A stretch of DNA of 64,000 nucleotides from Colwellia sp. MB02u-6 (GCF_014077095.1 NZ_JACGVG010000035.1:471509-535508), one strand, 5' to 3'; positions 36,918-46,333 are shown, counted from the stretch's first letter. The notes: generated by a model from the letters alone, not told the origin. Made by a program: numbers and translations.

Positions 36918-37568
36918 GTCTTTTATTGCCATCAGAAATGAGATTTGAATTTTTCAATCCTTTGTTGCTGACTTTTGTGAGCAAATTAAAGCCATTACGA
37001 TATTAAGTTCAGCTTTTTTAATGTAATCCTGAACAATACAAACTGGCCTTAAAAATTAACAGTTATGCCGCTGATATTTATTTATATCCAATGAGTAAAG
37101 TGAAGCGATAAAATAGTCATTGATAATGATGGCATAAATTATCAAAACTGCTGGTAATTGCTCTTCAACTTGGCTCCATCTAACCATGACTTTAATACGA
37201 AAGTTAGCCGCTATAAAAATACTACCTTAGCGCTTAATTTATTTTGGTGACATAAAACGTTCGCTAAAAAAAACGCTTTTCTGTAATAATACAGCAGAAT
37301 TTTTTATTTTAATTTACAACGCTATGGCTATTTCGTTACTAGTAGGGTGAGTAGAGCGATAGTGCTTTAAGCTTAATATAGATTTTGATTTTAAAGATAA
37401 CCGCTGAAAATATTCATCAATTTTCGCTAGTGGGTTAATAGCTATTTTGATAAAACAAAACCTAAGCAGGTAGCTAATATTGTATGGGTATAATACCCGC
37501 TTAATTGCCTTAGACTAAAATACAGAGATTAAAGAACACTCCACTCTCCAGAGCTATAAAGCGATATC
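36918..37568. other. Long intergenic region before the Rho-like gene
   Basis: About 650 bases without a credible gene, tRNA or terminator. It is AT-rich and contains the likely promoter of the Rho-like gene; the ribosome site before the ATG is poor. Confidence 0.45.
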
Positions 37569-38513
37569 ATGACAAGAAAAATATTAACATTACCGGTAAA
37601 AAGAAAAAAAGCCCCCAAACAAGTGGATGAAGTAGTTAAAGATGCATCTTGTGATGACCCACAAAAGCGTTTTTTAAATGGCGTAGCCATTAATCCTTAT
37701 CAGTGTCTTGAGCTAGCATCAGGCTCTGAGCAACTTTCCATGCGAGCGATGGATTTGTTTACACCGCTTGGCAGGGGGCAACGAGGTTTGATTGTAGCTC
37801 CACCAGGCTCCGGAAAAACCACGCTTTTAAAAGATGTTTGCCAAGCAGTGGCGACAGCTTATCCCGAAATAAAGCTTTATGCCTTACTTATTGATGAGCG
37901 TCCAGAAGAGGTGACAGACTTTAAGCGCAGCGTGTCGGCACAAGTACATGCTTCCTCTACGGATGAAAACCATGACCAACACGTTCGTGTCGCTAATAAC
38001 CTGCTTAATATTGCGCGCAAGGAAGCGGGTGAAGGTCATGATGTTATGATTGTTATTGATTCTTTAACTCGGCTGACAAGAGTACATAATGCCAATCAAA
38101 AAAGCAGTGGTCGTACTATGTCGGGCGGCCTTGACGCTAGTGCGATGGCAATACCACGAAAATTATTTGGCGCTGCGAGAAAGATTGAGCATGGTGGTTC
38201 GCTTACTATTTTAGCAACCATACTCGTTGATACTGGCAGCCGGATGGACCAAGTGATATTTGAGGAATTCAAAGGCACGGGTAATATGGAAGTTGTTTTA
38301 TCACGGGAAGCGGCACAACAAAGAATTTTTCCCGCCTTGGATATGGCTAAAAGTAGTACCCGCCGTGAGGAGCTGCTGTTAAATGTTAAGGATCTCGAAA
38401 AGATAAAAACCTTGCGAAGAGCATTTACCGGTCTTAAACCCACAGAAGGTGCGAGTAAACTGGTTGAGTTACTGAAAAAATATCCAAGTAATGCTGAGCT
38501 GTTAAATCGTTAG
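37569..38513 (+). CDS. Short Rho-like ATPase (lacks the N-terminal RNA-binding domain)
   Basis: The 314-residue protein aligns along its length with the C-terminal motor of transcription terminator Rho: Walker A APPGSGKTT (residues 77-85), catalytic Glu110 in LIDERPEEV, Walker B VMIVID (159-164), the Q-loop region RTMSGGLDASA (182-192) and the arginine finger in LSR (Arg246). E. coli Rho has 419 residues; the first ~100, which hold the OB-fold primary RNA-binding site, are absent, replaced by a basic stretch (KRKKAPK). The Walker A Lys-Ala of Rho (PPKAGKT) reads Gly-Ser here. It may be a paralogue with altered RNA contacts or a remodelled ATPase. The housekeeping rho is not in this window. 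Confidence 0.9.
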   Translation: MTRKILTLPVKRKKAPKQVDEVVKDASCDDPQKRFLNGVAINPYQCLELASGSEQLSMRAMDLFTPLGRGQRGLIVAPPGSGKTTLLKDVCQAVATAYPEIKLYALLIDERPEEVTDFKRSVSAQVHASSTDENHDQHVRVANNLLNIARKEAGEGHDVMIVIDSLTRLTRVHNANQKSSGRTMSGGLDASAMAIPRKLFGAARKIEHGGSLTILATILVDTGSRMDQVIFEEFKGTGNMEVVLSREAAQQRIFPALDMAKSSTRREELLLNVKDLEKIKTLRRAFTGLKPTEGASKLVELLKKYPSNAELLNR

Positions 38514-38593
38514 TGGCGAAAAAATTGCAGTGTTGAGTTGATGAAATAAATTAGCGCACAAAGCGATAACTTCATGTGCTAATTAGCCCTGTT

Positions 38594-38629
38594 TTTTCTG
38601 CTACATTTTCTGCTACATTTTCTGCTACA
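38594..38629. repeat. 12-bp tandem repeat
   Basis: Three perfect copies of TTTTCTGCTACA begin at 38594, 38606 and 38618, just after the Rho-like gene. It has no visible hairpin. Confidence 0.85.
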
Positions 38630-38759
38630 TTGGCAAATAGATAGTTAATAGATGATGGTAAACTTAATTACTGTGACGTGGTGTAATTGATACGACTACG
38701 TCAGAGATTAAATTAGTAGCGCAAAGACGTTTAGTTACAAATCAAGTACAATAGCGCCT

Positions 38760-38808
38760 AATCAGTAATCAGTAATCAGTAATTAGCAATTAGCAATTAG
38801 CAATCAGC
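38760..38808. repeat. 7-bp tandem repeat
   Basis: Seven heptamers in a row: three AATCAGT, three AATTAGC and one AATCAGC. The variant units are grouped, which suggests separate slippage events. The array ends about 70 bases before the astE start. Confidence 0.85.
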
Positions 38809-38879
38809 AATTAATAAGCGTTGCCGTTTCCAATCTACGCTACTCAATTAAACTCTTTTATGACAACAGGTGAAAACGC

Positions 38880-39989
38880 GTGAGTGATTTTTCAAGTTCA
38901 ACCAATGCCTTCGCATCAACTTTACAACAAAGTGGTGATTTTCTCTCAATGACTCGCGCTAATGAATGGTCATTACCTGGAGGCGTTTTTAGTTTTGATG
39001 TTACACATCAAGCTTCTCAAACCTTGAGTAAAGTTACGGTATTAGATACCGGCTTAATTACCTTCGAACCGATTAATCGTACCAGCAGTCAAGATATTGT
39101 TTTATCGAGTGCCGTCCATGGCAATGAAACTGCACCTATTGAAATTTGCAGCGATATTATTGGCCAATTGATCCGAGGTGAGTTGGCATTATCAGAGCGG
39201 GTGTTATTTATTTTTGGTAATCCGGCCTCTATGAATATTGCTGAGCGCTTTATTGAAGAAAACCTGAATCGTTTATTTTCTGGTGGCCACTCACAAGACC
39301 AAGGGCAAGGCGCGGGGTTAATTAATAAAGAGCGTCATCGAGCTTTGTTATTAGAAAACACGGTGCGAGACTTCTTTACTGCAGGCAGTAAATTAGACTC
39401 AGTAGTAGGTACAGAACGCAGCCGTTGTCATTACGATCTACATACCGCTATTCGTGGCTCAAAGTGTGACAAATTTGCGGTTTACCCTTTTTTGCATGGT
39501 GCGCCGCGTAAAAAAAGTCAGTTACAATTTCTTCATGCCTGCGGTGTTAGCACTATTTTGTTGTCACACTCTCCAACCACAACCTTTAGCTATTTTTCAT
39601 CACATGAATTTGGCGCTGATGCTTTTACTGTTGAGCTAGGTAAAGTGCGTCCATTTGGTGAGAATGATATGAGCCAGTTTGTTCAGGTTAGAGACACTTT
39701 GACCAAGTTAGTTTCAGGTGAAAATCTAGAATTGATGTCATATAAGGCCAGCGACTTTAACCTTTATGAAATATCACAGGTGATTGATCGCCAGCATGAA
39801 GATTTTTCGTTAACTTTCGCCGATGATGTTGAAAACTTTACTGACTTTCCTAAAGGTCATGTACTAGCGATTGACGGTGAAAATGAAGTTAAAACTCAGC
39901 AAGACGGCGAAGCGATTATTTTCCCTAATGCTAATGTCGCTATTGGCCAACGTGCGATGCTAACCGTTACCCCCACAACACTTGCCTAA
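38880..39989 (+). CDS. astE: Succinylglutamate desuccinylase/aspartoacylase family protein (AstE-like)
   Basis: The GTG at 38880 is preceded by AGGTGA and gives a 369-residue protein. It has the M14-type zinc motif of AstE and aspartoacylase: His80 and Glu83 in HGNETAPIE, the loop FGNPASMNIAERFIEENLNR near residue 115 and a third ligand His in HYDLHTAIRGS near 190. AstE removes succinate from N-succinylglutamate in the last step of the arginine succinyltransferase pathway. The other ast genes are not here, which is common in this group. It is slightly longer than E. coli AstE (322). The 49-bp repeat array begins inside its last codons. Confidence 0.85.
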   Translation: MSDFSSSTNAFASTLQQSGDFLSMTRANEWSLPGGVFSFDVTHQASQTLSKVTVLDTGLITFEPINRTSSQDIVLSSAVHGNETAPIEICSDIIGQLIRGELALSERVLFIFGNPASMNIAERFIEENLNRLFSGGHSQDQGQGAGLINKERHRALLLENTVRDFFTAGSKLDSVVGTERSRCHYDLHTAIRGSKCDKFAVYPFLHGAPRKKSQLQFLHACGVSTILLSHSPTTTFSYFSSHEFGADAFTVELGKVRPFGENDMSQFVQVRDTLTKLVSGENLELMSYKASDFNLYEISQVIDRQHEDFSLTFADDVENFTDFPKGHVLAIDGENEVKTQQDGEAIIFPNANVAIGQRAMLTVTPTTLA

Positions 39990-40129
39990 ATGGATTTAGG
40001 TACTTAGGTTATGTCTGGAACAAATAACCTGTGCCTAAATGGATTTAGGTACTTAGGTTATGTCTGGAACAAATAACCAGTGCCTAAATGGATTTAGGTA
40101 CTTAGGTTATGTCTGGAACAAATAACCAG
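39983..40129. repeat. 49-bp tandem repeat with an internal hairpin, three copies plus a decayed fourth
   Basis: Copies start at 39983, 40032 and 40081 and differ by at most a base or so; a fourth at 40130 has decayed (about 33 bases still alignable). Each begins TGCCTAAATGGATTTAGGTA, an inverted repeat with two central bases, then CTTAGGTTATGTCTGGAACA. The first copy overlaps the last codons and stop of astE. The rest of 39990-40459 holds no gene. Confidence 0.92.
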
Positions 40130-40296
40130 TGCCTAAATGAACTTCGGTATTTAGGTACTGAGTTTCTCAAACTAAAATATTTTTTATCAATGACTTAGAA
40201 CAATAGGCTAGATTATAGCGATTCTAACTGTAAAGAATTCTGCTCGCTGCAAGGCTTGTAAAACAGTCCACTTTGATCACTAGACTTGTGTTTCAG

Positions 40297-40312
40297 TTTA
40301 CGTAAAGGTAAA
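40297..40312. promoter_or_regulatory. Candidate LiuR-like operator before the bkd operon
   Basis: TTTACGTAAAGGTAAA is an inverted repeat (TTTAC and GTAAA separated by six bases) in the region upstream of the bkd genes, next to a GTGATCAC palindrome. Its form resembles sites of the MerR-family regulator LiuR that controls branched-chain amino acid breakdown in related genera. This is a weak match from memory of the motif. Confidence 0.35.
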
Positions 40313-40459
40313 GTGATCACGATTATTAAAACCAACAATTCATAACAATGACATAAATACTCATCTTGCGTTGAAAGCTTCTATACTTTCATTAATTAAA
40401 GCCAAGGTAGAATAGGTAATGTCACCTTATATCCAAGGTTAATAAAAAAAGAGAAGGCT

Positions 40460-41644
40460 ATGAACACTGACGTATATAGCGAAAGCCCGGTTGTACATCA
40501 ACCCGCTTTTATTGATGGTCATTCAGTTGAAATTCCAATCCTTAAAATATTGAAACAAGATGGTAGCATTTATAAAAATGCTGCCATGCCAAATATAGAT
40601 CAAGCATTGGCGACTAAAACCTATAAAACGCTCGCTTTTCATCGTGTATTAGATGAACGTATGGTGGCAGCACAGCGCCAAGGTCGCATCAGTTTTTATA
40701 TGACAGCACTTGGCGAAGAAGCTGCTAGTGTTGGTGGTGCCGCTGGCCTGAAAGATCAAGATATGATCATGGCGCAGTATCGTGAACAGGGAGCATTAAT
40801 GTTTCGAGGTTTTAGCCTTGAAAACTTTATGAACCAAATGTTCAGCAATGAAAAAGATTTAGGTAAAGGTCGTCAAATGCCAATTCATTACGGTAGTCGT
40901 GAATTGAACTATATGACGATTTCATCACCGCTTGGTACACAAATCCCACAAGCTGCCGGTTATGCCTATGGTCAAAAACTGCAAGGTTTAGATGCGGTTA
41001 CCATTTGTTATTTCGGTGAAGGCGCTGCGTCTGAAGGCGACTTTCATGCGGGCTTAAACATGGCTGCTGTTCATCAAGCACCGGTTATTTTCTTTTGTCG
41101 TAATAATGGCTATGCTATTTCAACGCCATCAGAAGAACAATATGTCGGTAATGGTATTGCTTCACGTGGTGTGGGTTACGGTATGAAAACCATACGTATT
41201 GACGGCAATGATATTTTAGCTGTGATTGCTGCAGTACAATTGGCGCGTGAATATGGCATAAAAGAAGGCAAGCCGGTATTAATTGAAGCTATGTCTTACC
41301 GTTTAGGTGCGCATTCAACGTCTGATGATCCTTCAGGTTATAGAACACGTGAAGAAGAAGCTAAATGGCAAGAACATGATCCTATTCTTCGCATGAAGAA
41401 CTGGATGCTTGCCCAAGGTTGGTGGGACGAAGTACAAGAAACAGCCTTGTTTGAGAAGCTAAGAGATGAAGTTTTAGCCGCGGTTAAAGTGGCTGAAAAA
41501 ATTGACAAGCCGCCAGTAGAAGATCTCATTACTGATGTTTATGACCAAGTACCGCCTTTGCTACAAAGTCAATTTGATGATCTTAAAAAACATATCAAAA
41601 AACACCCTAAAGCTTACCCGTTTTCGGCAGGGAGAATTAAGTAA
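40460..41644 (+). CDS. bkdA1: Branched-chain 2-oxoacid dehydrogenase E1 alpha subunit
   Basis: The 394-residue protein has the thiamine-diphosphate binding motif G-E-G-A-A-S-E-G-D (residues ~188-196) ending in [18 protein letters not shown], and the phosphorylation-loop-like segment [16 protein letters not shown]. These are typical of the alpha subunit of branched-chain (rather than pyruvate) E1. It decarboxylates 2-oxoacids from valine, leucine and isoleucine in the cytosol with the beta subunit. AGAGAAGG stands before the ATG. It overlaps the beta subunit gene start by one base (ATGA-type coupling). Confidence 0.94.
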   Translation: MNTDVYSESPVVHQPAFIDGHSVEIPILKILKQDGSIYKNAAMPNIDQALATKTYKTLAFHRVLDERMVAAQRQGRISFYMTALGEEAASVGGAAGLKDQDMIMAQYREQGALMFRGFSLENFMNQMFSNEKDLGKGRQMPIHYGSRELNYMTISSPLGTQIPQAAGYAYGQKLQGLDAVTICYFGEGAASEGDFHAGLNMAAVHQAPVIFFCRNNGYAISTPSEEQYVGNGIASRGVGYGMKTIRIDGNDILAVIAAVQLAREYGIKEGKPVLIEAMSYRLGAHSTSDDPSGYRTREEEAKWQEHDPILRMKNWMLAQGWWDEVQETALFEKLRDEVLAAVKVAEKIDKPPVEDLITDVYDQVPPLLQSQFDDLKKHIKKHPKAYPFSAGRIK

Positions 41645-42621
41645 TGGCGCAAATCAATTTATTACAAGCGATTAATGACGCGCTCGATATCGTGATGGCA
41701 GAAAATGATCGTGCGGTTTGTTTTGGTGAAGATGTCGGTCACTTTGGTGGCGTATTCCGTGCAACCAGTGGTTTACAAGAAAAATACGGTAAAAGCCGTT
41801 GCTTTAATACCCCGTTAGTTGAGCAAGGTGTTATTGGTTTTGCTAATGGCCTAGCCGCGCAAGGTAGTACCGCTATTGCTGAAATTCAGTTTGCTGATTA
41901 TATTTTTCCGGCTTTTGACCAAATTGTTAATGAATCAGCTAAATTTCGTTACCGTAGTGGTAATGAGTTTGATGTTGGTAAACTGACTATTCGTACGCCA
42001 TACGGCGGTGGTATTGCCGGTGGTTTATATCATAGCCAATCACCTGAAGCTTATTTTGCTCATACGCCTGGCTTAAAAGTTGTTGTGCCCCGTAATCCTT
42101 ATCAAGCAAAAGGTTTGTTACTGGCGTCAATTCGTGACGATAACCCAGTAATATTCTTTGAGCCTAAACGTTTGTATCGTGCATCAGTTGGCGAAGTGCC
42201 AGAAGAAGACTACGAACTACCCTTAGGTAAAGCTGAAGTTGTGCAAAAAGGCAGTGATATCACCCTACTGGCTTGGGGCGCTCAAGTTGAGATCGTTGAG
42301 AAAGCAGCAGCATTGGCAACAAGCGACGGTATTTCATGTGAAATCATTGATTTACGTACCATTTTGCCTTGGGATATTGAAACAGTAGCAAACTCAGTGA
42401 CTAAAACAGGCCGTTTTGTTGTCAGTCAGGAAGCACCTCTAACCGCTGGTTTTGCGAGTGAAATTGCCGCGACTATTCAACAAGAATGTTTCTTGCACTT
42501 AGAAGCGCCAATTGCTCGAGTTTGTGGCATGGATACACCTTATCCATTAGCACTTGAAAAAGAATACGCTGCAGATCATTTAAAGATCTTTGAAGCAATT
42601 AAAACCACTATGACCTACTAG
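41644..42621 (+). CDS. bkdA2: Branched-chain 2-oxoacid dehydrogenase E1 beta subunit
   Basis: This 325-residue protein is a transketolase-type beta subunit: it has [15 protein letters not shown] near residue 26, [18 protein letters not shown] and [18 protein letters not shown], and a C-terminal ligand-type domain with DLRTILPWD and the closing [15 protein letters not shown]. It joins the alpha subunit to form the thiamine-dependent E1. Its ATG overlaps the end of the alpha gene, so translation is coupled. It is 11 bases ahead of the E2 gene. Confidence 0.94.
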   Translation: MAQINLLQAINDALDIVMAENDRAVCFGEDVGHFGGVFRATSGLQEKYGKSRCFNTPLVEQGVIGFANGLAAQGSTAIAEIQFADYIFPAFDQIVNESAKFRYRSGNEFDVGKLTIRTPYGGGIAGGLYHSQSPEAYFAHTPGLKVVVPRNPYQAKGLLLASIRDDNPVIFFEPKRLYRASVGEVPEEDYELPLGKAEVVQKGSDITLLAWGAQVEIVEKAAALATSDGISCEIIDLRTILPWDIETVANSVTKTGRFVVSQEAPLTAGFASEIAATIQQECFLHLEAPIARVCGMDTPYPLALEKEYAADHLKIFEAIKTTMTY

Positions 42622-42632
42622 GATTTATAAGC

Positions 42633-44219
42633 ATGAGCATTGATTTTATACTGCCAGATATTGGCGAAGGTATCGTTGAATGTGAACTGGTTGAATGGCT
42701 AGTAGCTGAAGGCGATGTGATTGCAGAAGATCAGCCCGTTGCTGATGTGATGACCGATAAAGCCTTAGTTCAAATTCCAGCGATGCATTCTGGTGTAGTA
42801 GACAAACTTTATTACGCACAAGGCGAGATAGCGAAAGTTCATCAACCCCTATTTTCGATGACACCAGAAGGTAGCGATGAAACCCAAAGTGCTGTTGCAC
42901 CAATATTAGATAAAAAAATAGCCGCTGAAATGCCTGTAGCGCCAGCGCCTATTGCTGCAAGTGGTACTCAAGTAGAAGACTTTATTTTACCTGATATCGG
43001 TGAAGGTATTGTTGAATGTGAACTGGTTGAATGGTTAGTGGCTGAAGGTGATTTGATTGAAGAAGATCAACCGATAGCTGACGTTATGACCGATAAAGCC
43101 TTGGTACAAATTCCAGCTATGCATAAAGGTAAAGTGGTTAAGCTTTATTATGCCAAAGGTGAAATTGCCAAAGTTCATGCGCCCTTATTTGCAGTTGAAA
43201 TTGCCGCATCTGGGCCAGCGACTGTTGCTGCTGTAGTTGAAGCACCAAAAGCTGCTGCCACTAATGTACCAGTTAAGACTGAGGTTGTTGAAACTCAAGC
43301 GGTTGTAGCAAAAGTAGTGAATGAAAAAGCTGTTGCGAGTCCTGCTGTGCGCCGTGTCGCGCGTGAGCTAAACGTTAATATTCATCAAGTACCAGGCAGT
43401 GGTAAAAAAGGTCGAGTTTATAAAGACGATGTTTTAGCTTTTAACAAAGTACCAGCACCAGCAGTGGCTACTAATCCTAGCGTTGCTGCCGTGAGCAACG
43501 TTAGTGTTGTTGGTGGCACACGCGTTGAACCTATTCGCGGTATAAAAGCTGTGATGGCAAAAGCTATGGTTAGATCAGTATCGACTATTCCTCATTTTAC
43601 TTACTGTGAAGAAATCGATATGACCAATTTGATTAAATTGCGTGGTGAACTGAAAGAAGTTTATGCCAAGCAAGATATCAAATTAACTATGATGCCATTC
43701 TTTATGAAAGCTATGTCGTTAGCGTTGAAACAATTTCCGTTAGTGAATACGCAAGTGAATGAAGATTGTACCGAGTTAACTTATTTTGACGATCATAATA
43801 TTGGTATGGCCGTTGACTCGAAAGTAGGTTTGTTAGTACCTAATGTTAAACAAGTACAAACAAAATCTATTTTAGACTTAGCTGCAGATATTACCCGTTT
43901 AACCAATGACGCGCGCTCAGGTCGAGTGCCAGCCGCTGATTTGAAAGGTGGTACGATCACTATTTCAAATATTGGTGCCATTGGTGGTACGGTGGCAACG
44001 CCTATTATCAATAAGCCTGAATCTGCCATTGTTGCGTTAGGTAAGTTACAAAAACTACCACGCTTTAATGACAAAGGTGAAGTGGAAGCTCGTTCAATTA
44101 TGCAAGTGAGTTGGTCTGGCGATCATCGTACTATTGACGGTGGCACCATTGCTCGTTTTTGTAATTTATGGAAGTCATTCCTTGAAGAGCCAAGCAATAT
44201 GCTAGTTCATATGTCATAA
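42633..44219 (+). CDS. bkdB: Dihydrolipoyl transacylase E2 with two lipoyl domains
   Basis: The 528-residue protein has two nearly identical lipoyl domains with lipoylated Lys43 and Lys155 (each in MTDKALVQIPA), joined by an Ala/Pro-rich linker, then an E1/E3-binding domain (~235-275, ASPAVRRVARELN) and a catalytic acyltransferase domain (~300-525) with DHRTIDGG at the active-site His. The lipoyl context ECELVEW and the motif DKALVQI are characteristic of branched-chain E2. No dihydrolipoamide dehydrogenase (E3) gene follows; a general E3 elsewhere must serve. A strong terminator ends the operon. Confidence 0.94.
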   Translation: MSIDFILPDIGEGIVECELVEWLVAEGDVIAEDQPVADVMTDKALVQIPAMHSGVVDKLYYAQGEIAKVHQPLFSMTPEGSDETQSAVAPILDKKIAAEMPVAPAPIAASGTQVEDFILPDIGEGIVECELVEWLVAEGDLIEEDQPIADVMTDKALVQIPAMHKGKVVKLYYAKGEIAKVHAPLFAVEIAASGPATVAAVVEAPKAAATNVPVKTEVVETQAVVAKVVNEKAVASPAVRRVARELNVNIHQVPGSGKKGRVYKDDVLAFNKVPAPAVATNPSVAAVSNVSVVGGTRVEPIRGIKAVMAKAMVRSVSTIPHFTYCEEIDMTNLIKLRGELKEVYAKQDIKLTMMPFFMKAMSLALKQFPLVNTQVNEDCTELTYFDDHNIGMAVDSKVGLLVPNVKQVQTKSILDLAADITRLTNDARSGRVPAADLKGGTITISNIGAIGGTVATPIINKPESAIVALGKLQKLPRFNDKGEVEARSIMQVSWSGDHRTIDGGTIARFCNLWKSFLEEPSNMLVHMS

Positions 44220-44241
44220 GTTTTGTTAAATTATTTTGATT

Positions 44242-44271
44242 AAAAAAACCTGCATTACGCAGGTTTTTTTT
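44242..44271 (+). terminator. Terminator of the bkd operon
   Basis: A six-base core stem (ACCTGC with GCAGGT, loop ATTAC) is extended by A and T runs on either side (44242-44247 and 44265-44271). It lies about 25 bases after the E2 stop. Confidence 0.9.
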
Positions 44272-44421
44272 ATTAAAAATTATGATGAATAAATGATAAA
44301 TCTAAATAACTCAATGTGTGTGAGTGACTTTAGCCACAAGAACTCAGGTAAAAGATATCAATTAAGCTTAAATTCAATGATAATTTATCTAGATCCAGAT
44401 GTTTACTGTTAAGGAAGTCTA

Positions 44422-46296
44422 GTGGCGGAAAAGAAACTCCAGCATTTTTATATCGCTGAAGAACAGTCGATTTACTTATTAAATCATGAAGACGCAACCA
44501 AGTTAAAGCAATGGGTTGAGCTTTGTCAGCAGCAGTTAACTTTGTTGGGTTATCAAAATATCGCCCTTATTGGTAAAGGAGCTTATGGTTTTGTCTTTGG
44601 CGGTGAAGACGAACATGGGCAATCACAAGTCTTTAAGTTTTCCCGTATTAATTTGCCACAACACGTACAAGATCGCTTAGCTGAAGAAGCCGATATTCAG
44701 CGAGAATTATCTCATGAACGTATTCCTAAAATCATAGGTTATTACAAGATAAAGCGTCAATCAATTGTCCATATGCAGCGAGCTCCTGGCATAGATCTTG
44801 AGAAGTTATCCTATCAAGAAGGGCCTTTACCGAGTGAATTAATCGTTAAAATTGCTTTGCAACTTGCCGATATTCTTATTTATTTGCGTGATTCTAGTCA
44901 ACACGAGAAGGGGAAACCTTATGTTCATGGTGACATAAAACCTTCCAATGTGGTTTTTGACCCTGAAACTCAGAAAGTCTACCTAGTCGATTGGGGCTCT
45001 TCAGTACCCGCCCAACTTGATGTTAATGGCCAATCTACCGCTAATAATGTCATGGATTTAATGAGCAGTGATTTACAAAATAGTAATGCCCGCTTAGGTG
45101 ATGTTTACTTTATTGGTGATGAGCAAATTAGCGGTGAAATGTCGTCGCCCCGTTTTGATGAACAAGGGCTAGCAGCAACCTTATATGCCTTAGCTTCTGG
45201 TCAGTCTTGTCGCTATGGTAGTGCGGTAATCACGCCTTCATCTTTGGGTTTGCCTAAATTACTGGCGCAAATATTATCTGGTATGTTTAGCAAAGACAGA
45301 AGTCAGCGAAATAAAGCTGGTGACTATTTTTTTAAACATTTAGCCCTGTTAAAAAATACCGTGATGGCCGATCCGCCTTTGCTAGTTGAAATTAAGCCTT
45401 TAGTGCCTGTGTGGTGTAAAAGTTATCACAAAAATATGGATACTGTGGTTTATGGTTCTCGTAAATCTTTCCTACGAGAATCTGCCGAAGTAGACGAATT
45501 AAATGATATAGACGATGTGCAATTAGAAAAATACTTTAAGAATTTTCTGATGGGCATGGGCGATACTGAGAAGGCGTTTGTTGCTGCGGTTAGCCGCCTA
45601 GCTAATTTTCCTGTTGTGGGTGGCTTAGCGGTACGTTGGGAAAAAAATGGCGTCTATATTGACTCAAACTTATCGTTATTTGATCCAAAACTGAAAACAT
45701 CATTTCAAAGTGCGGTGAATAATATGGTGCGCTTGGCTCAAGGTATATTCAGAATTGGGGTTTTTAAAAGTTGTTTATTCAATGCCAGAAATACTTTGCA
45801 TGTTGAGCGTGAGAATGAACAGCAACCCTTTCAAGCCTTAGCCAATCAAGTTATCCATTTTGATGTCAGTGACATTGCCGATATTGACGATATAACACGA
45901 CTGCACTCTTACTTTGAAGATGGTGTCGATCCAGATGAATATTTACATTTACCCGACGAAGTAATGGTGGTGCTAGCGCGTTTAAATCAGATCCATCACA
46001 CAGGTTGTATTATTTTTGAGGTCTTGCCACGACACCTTAAAATTCACAGTTATTTAATGTTATTAAATCACGATAAAGAAGCAGAATTTAAGCAATGCTT
46101 GACAGAGATATTACAGTTGCTACCAACGATTACCGGTATTGGTATTTCTGGTTTTATGAAGCTGCCTTACAAAGACACACGATTTTTTGAACACATAAAT
46201 GGCTTACCAGATAAATTTTATCCGAGAAATCCCAAAAAAAACACAGCCTTAACTCAATCTGACCATAAAATAGCCACAATGGCTGTGGTCAAATAA
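44422..46296 (+). CDS. Serine/threonine protein kinase with an uncharacterised C-terminal region
   Basis: The GTG at 44422 follows AAGGAAG and gives 624 residues. The N-terminal ~300 form a kinase: glycine loop GKGAYG (51-56), a Lys in VFKFS (72), Glu88/89 of helix C, catalytic loop HGDIKPSN (169-176; HGD replaces the usual HRD) and DWG (190-192; normally DFG). The last ~300 residues have no recognised domain, although the segment with DDVQLEKYFKNFLMGMGDTEKAF and a later EVLPRHLKIHSYLMLLNHDKEAEF look folded. No signal or membrane helix is visible, so it is cytosolic. No phosphatase or obvious substrate gene is near. The HGD and DWG changes are seen in some bacterial and kinase-like enzymes, so activity cannot be judged here. 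Confidence 0.88.
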   Translation: MAEKKLQHFYIAEEQSIYLLNHEDATKLKQWVELCQQQLTLLGYQNIALIGKGAYGFVFGGEDEHGQSQVFKFSRINLPQHVQDRLAEEADIQRELSHERIPKIIGYYKIKRQSIVHMQRAPGIDLEKLSYQEGPLPSELIVKIALQLADILIYLRDSSQHEKGKPYVHGDIKPSNVVFDPETQKVYLVDWGSSVPAQLDVNGQSTANNVMDLMSSDLQNSNARLGDVYFIGDEQISGEMSSPRFDEQGLAATLYALASGQSCRYGSAVITPSSLGLPKLLAQILSGMFSKDRSQRNKAGDYFFKHLALLKNTVMADPPLLVEIKPLVPVWCKSYHKNMDTVVYGSRKSFLRESAEVDELNDIDDVQLEKYFKNFLMGMGDTEKAFVAAVSRLANFPVVGGLAVRWEKNGVYIDSNLSLFDPKLKTSFQSAVNNMVRLAQGIFRIGVFKSCLFNARNTLHVERENEQQPFQALANQVIHFDVSDIADIDDITRLHSYFEDGVDPDEYLHLPDEVMVVLARLNQIHHTGCIIFEVLPRHLKIHSYLMLLNHDKEAEFKQCLTEILQLLPTITGIGISGFMKLPYKDTRFFEHINGLPDKFYPRNPKKNTALTQSDHKIATMAVVK

Positions 46297-46329
46297 TACT
46301 AAACAGAATAAATTAGTCCGTTTAGTATT
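46295..46329. terminator. Stem-loop between convergent kinase and patatin genes
   Basis: A perfect ten-base stem (AATACTAAAC at 46295-46304 with GTTTAGTATT at 46320-46329) surrounds a 15-base loop. The stem is AT-rich and lacks long T runs, so its strength as a terminator is unclear; its place between two convergent stop codons supports that role. Confidence 0.5.
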
Positions 46330-46333
46330 AAGC

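Larger units (their letters stand above)
38514..38879. other. Intergenic region with two tandem repeats before astE
   Basis: These 366 bases hold no credible gene. They contain the 12-bp and 7-bp repeat arrays listed separately. A seven-codon frame (ATG at 38860) overlaps the astE start and is too short to call. Confidence 0.45.

Noticed and set aside
38096..38443. 115-residue open frame antisense to the Rho-like gene
   Set aside because: It is the mirror of conserved motor motifs and has no independent evidence.
38860..38883. Seven-codon upstream frame overlapping the astE GTG start
   Set aside because: It is too short to support; the GTG has its own AGGTGA ribosome site, and an attenuating role cannot be judged from one genome.
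39983..40162. CRISPR array
   Set aside because: The 49-base units abut without spacers and no cas gene is near, so it is a plain tandem repeat.
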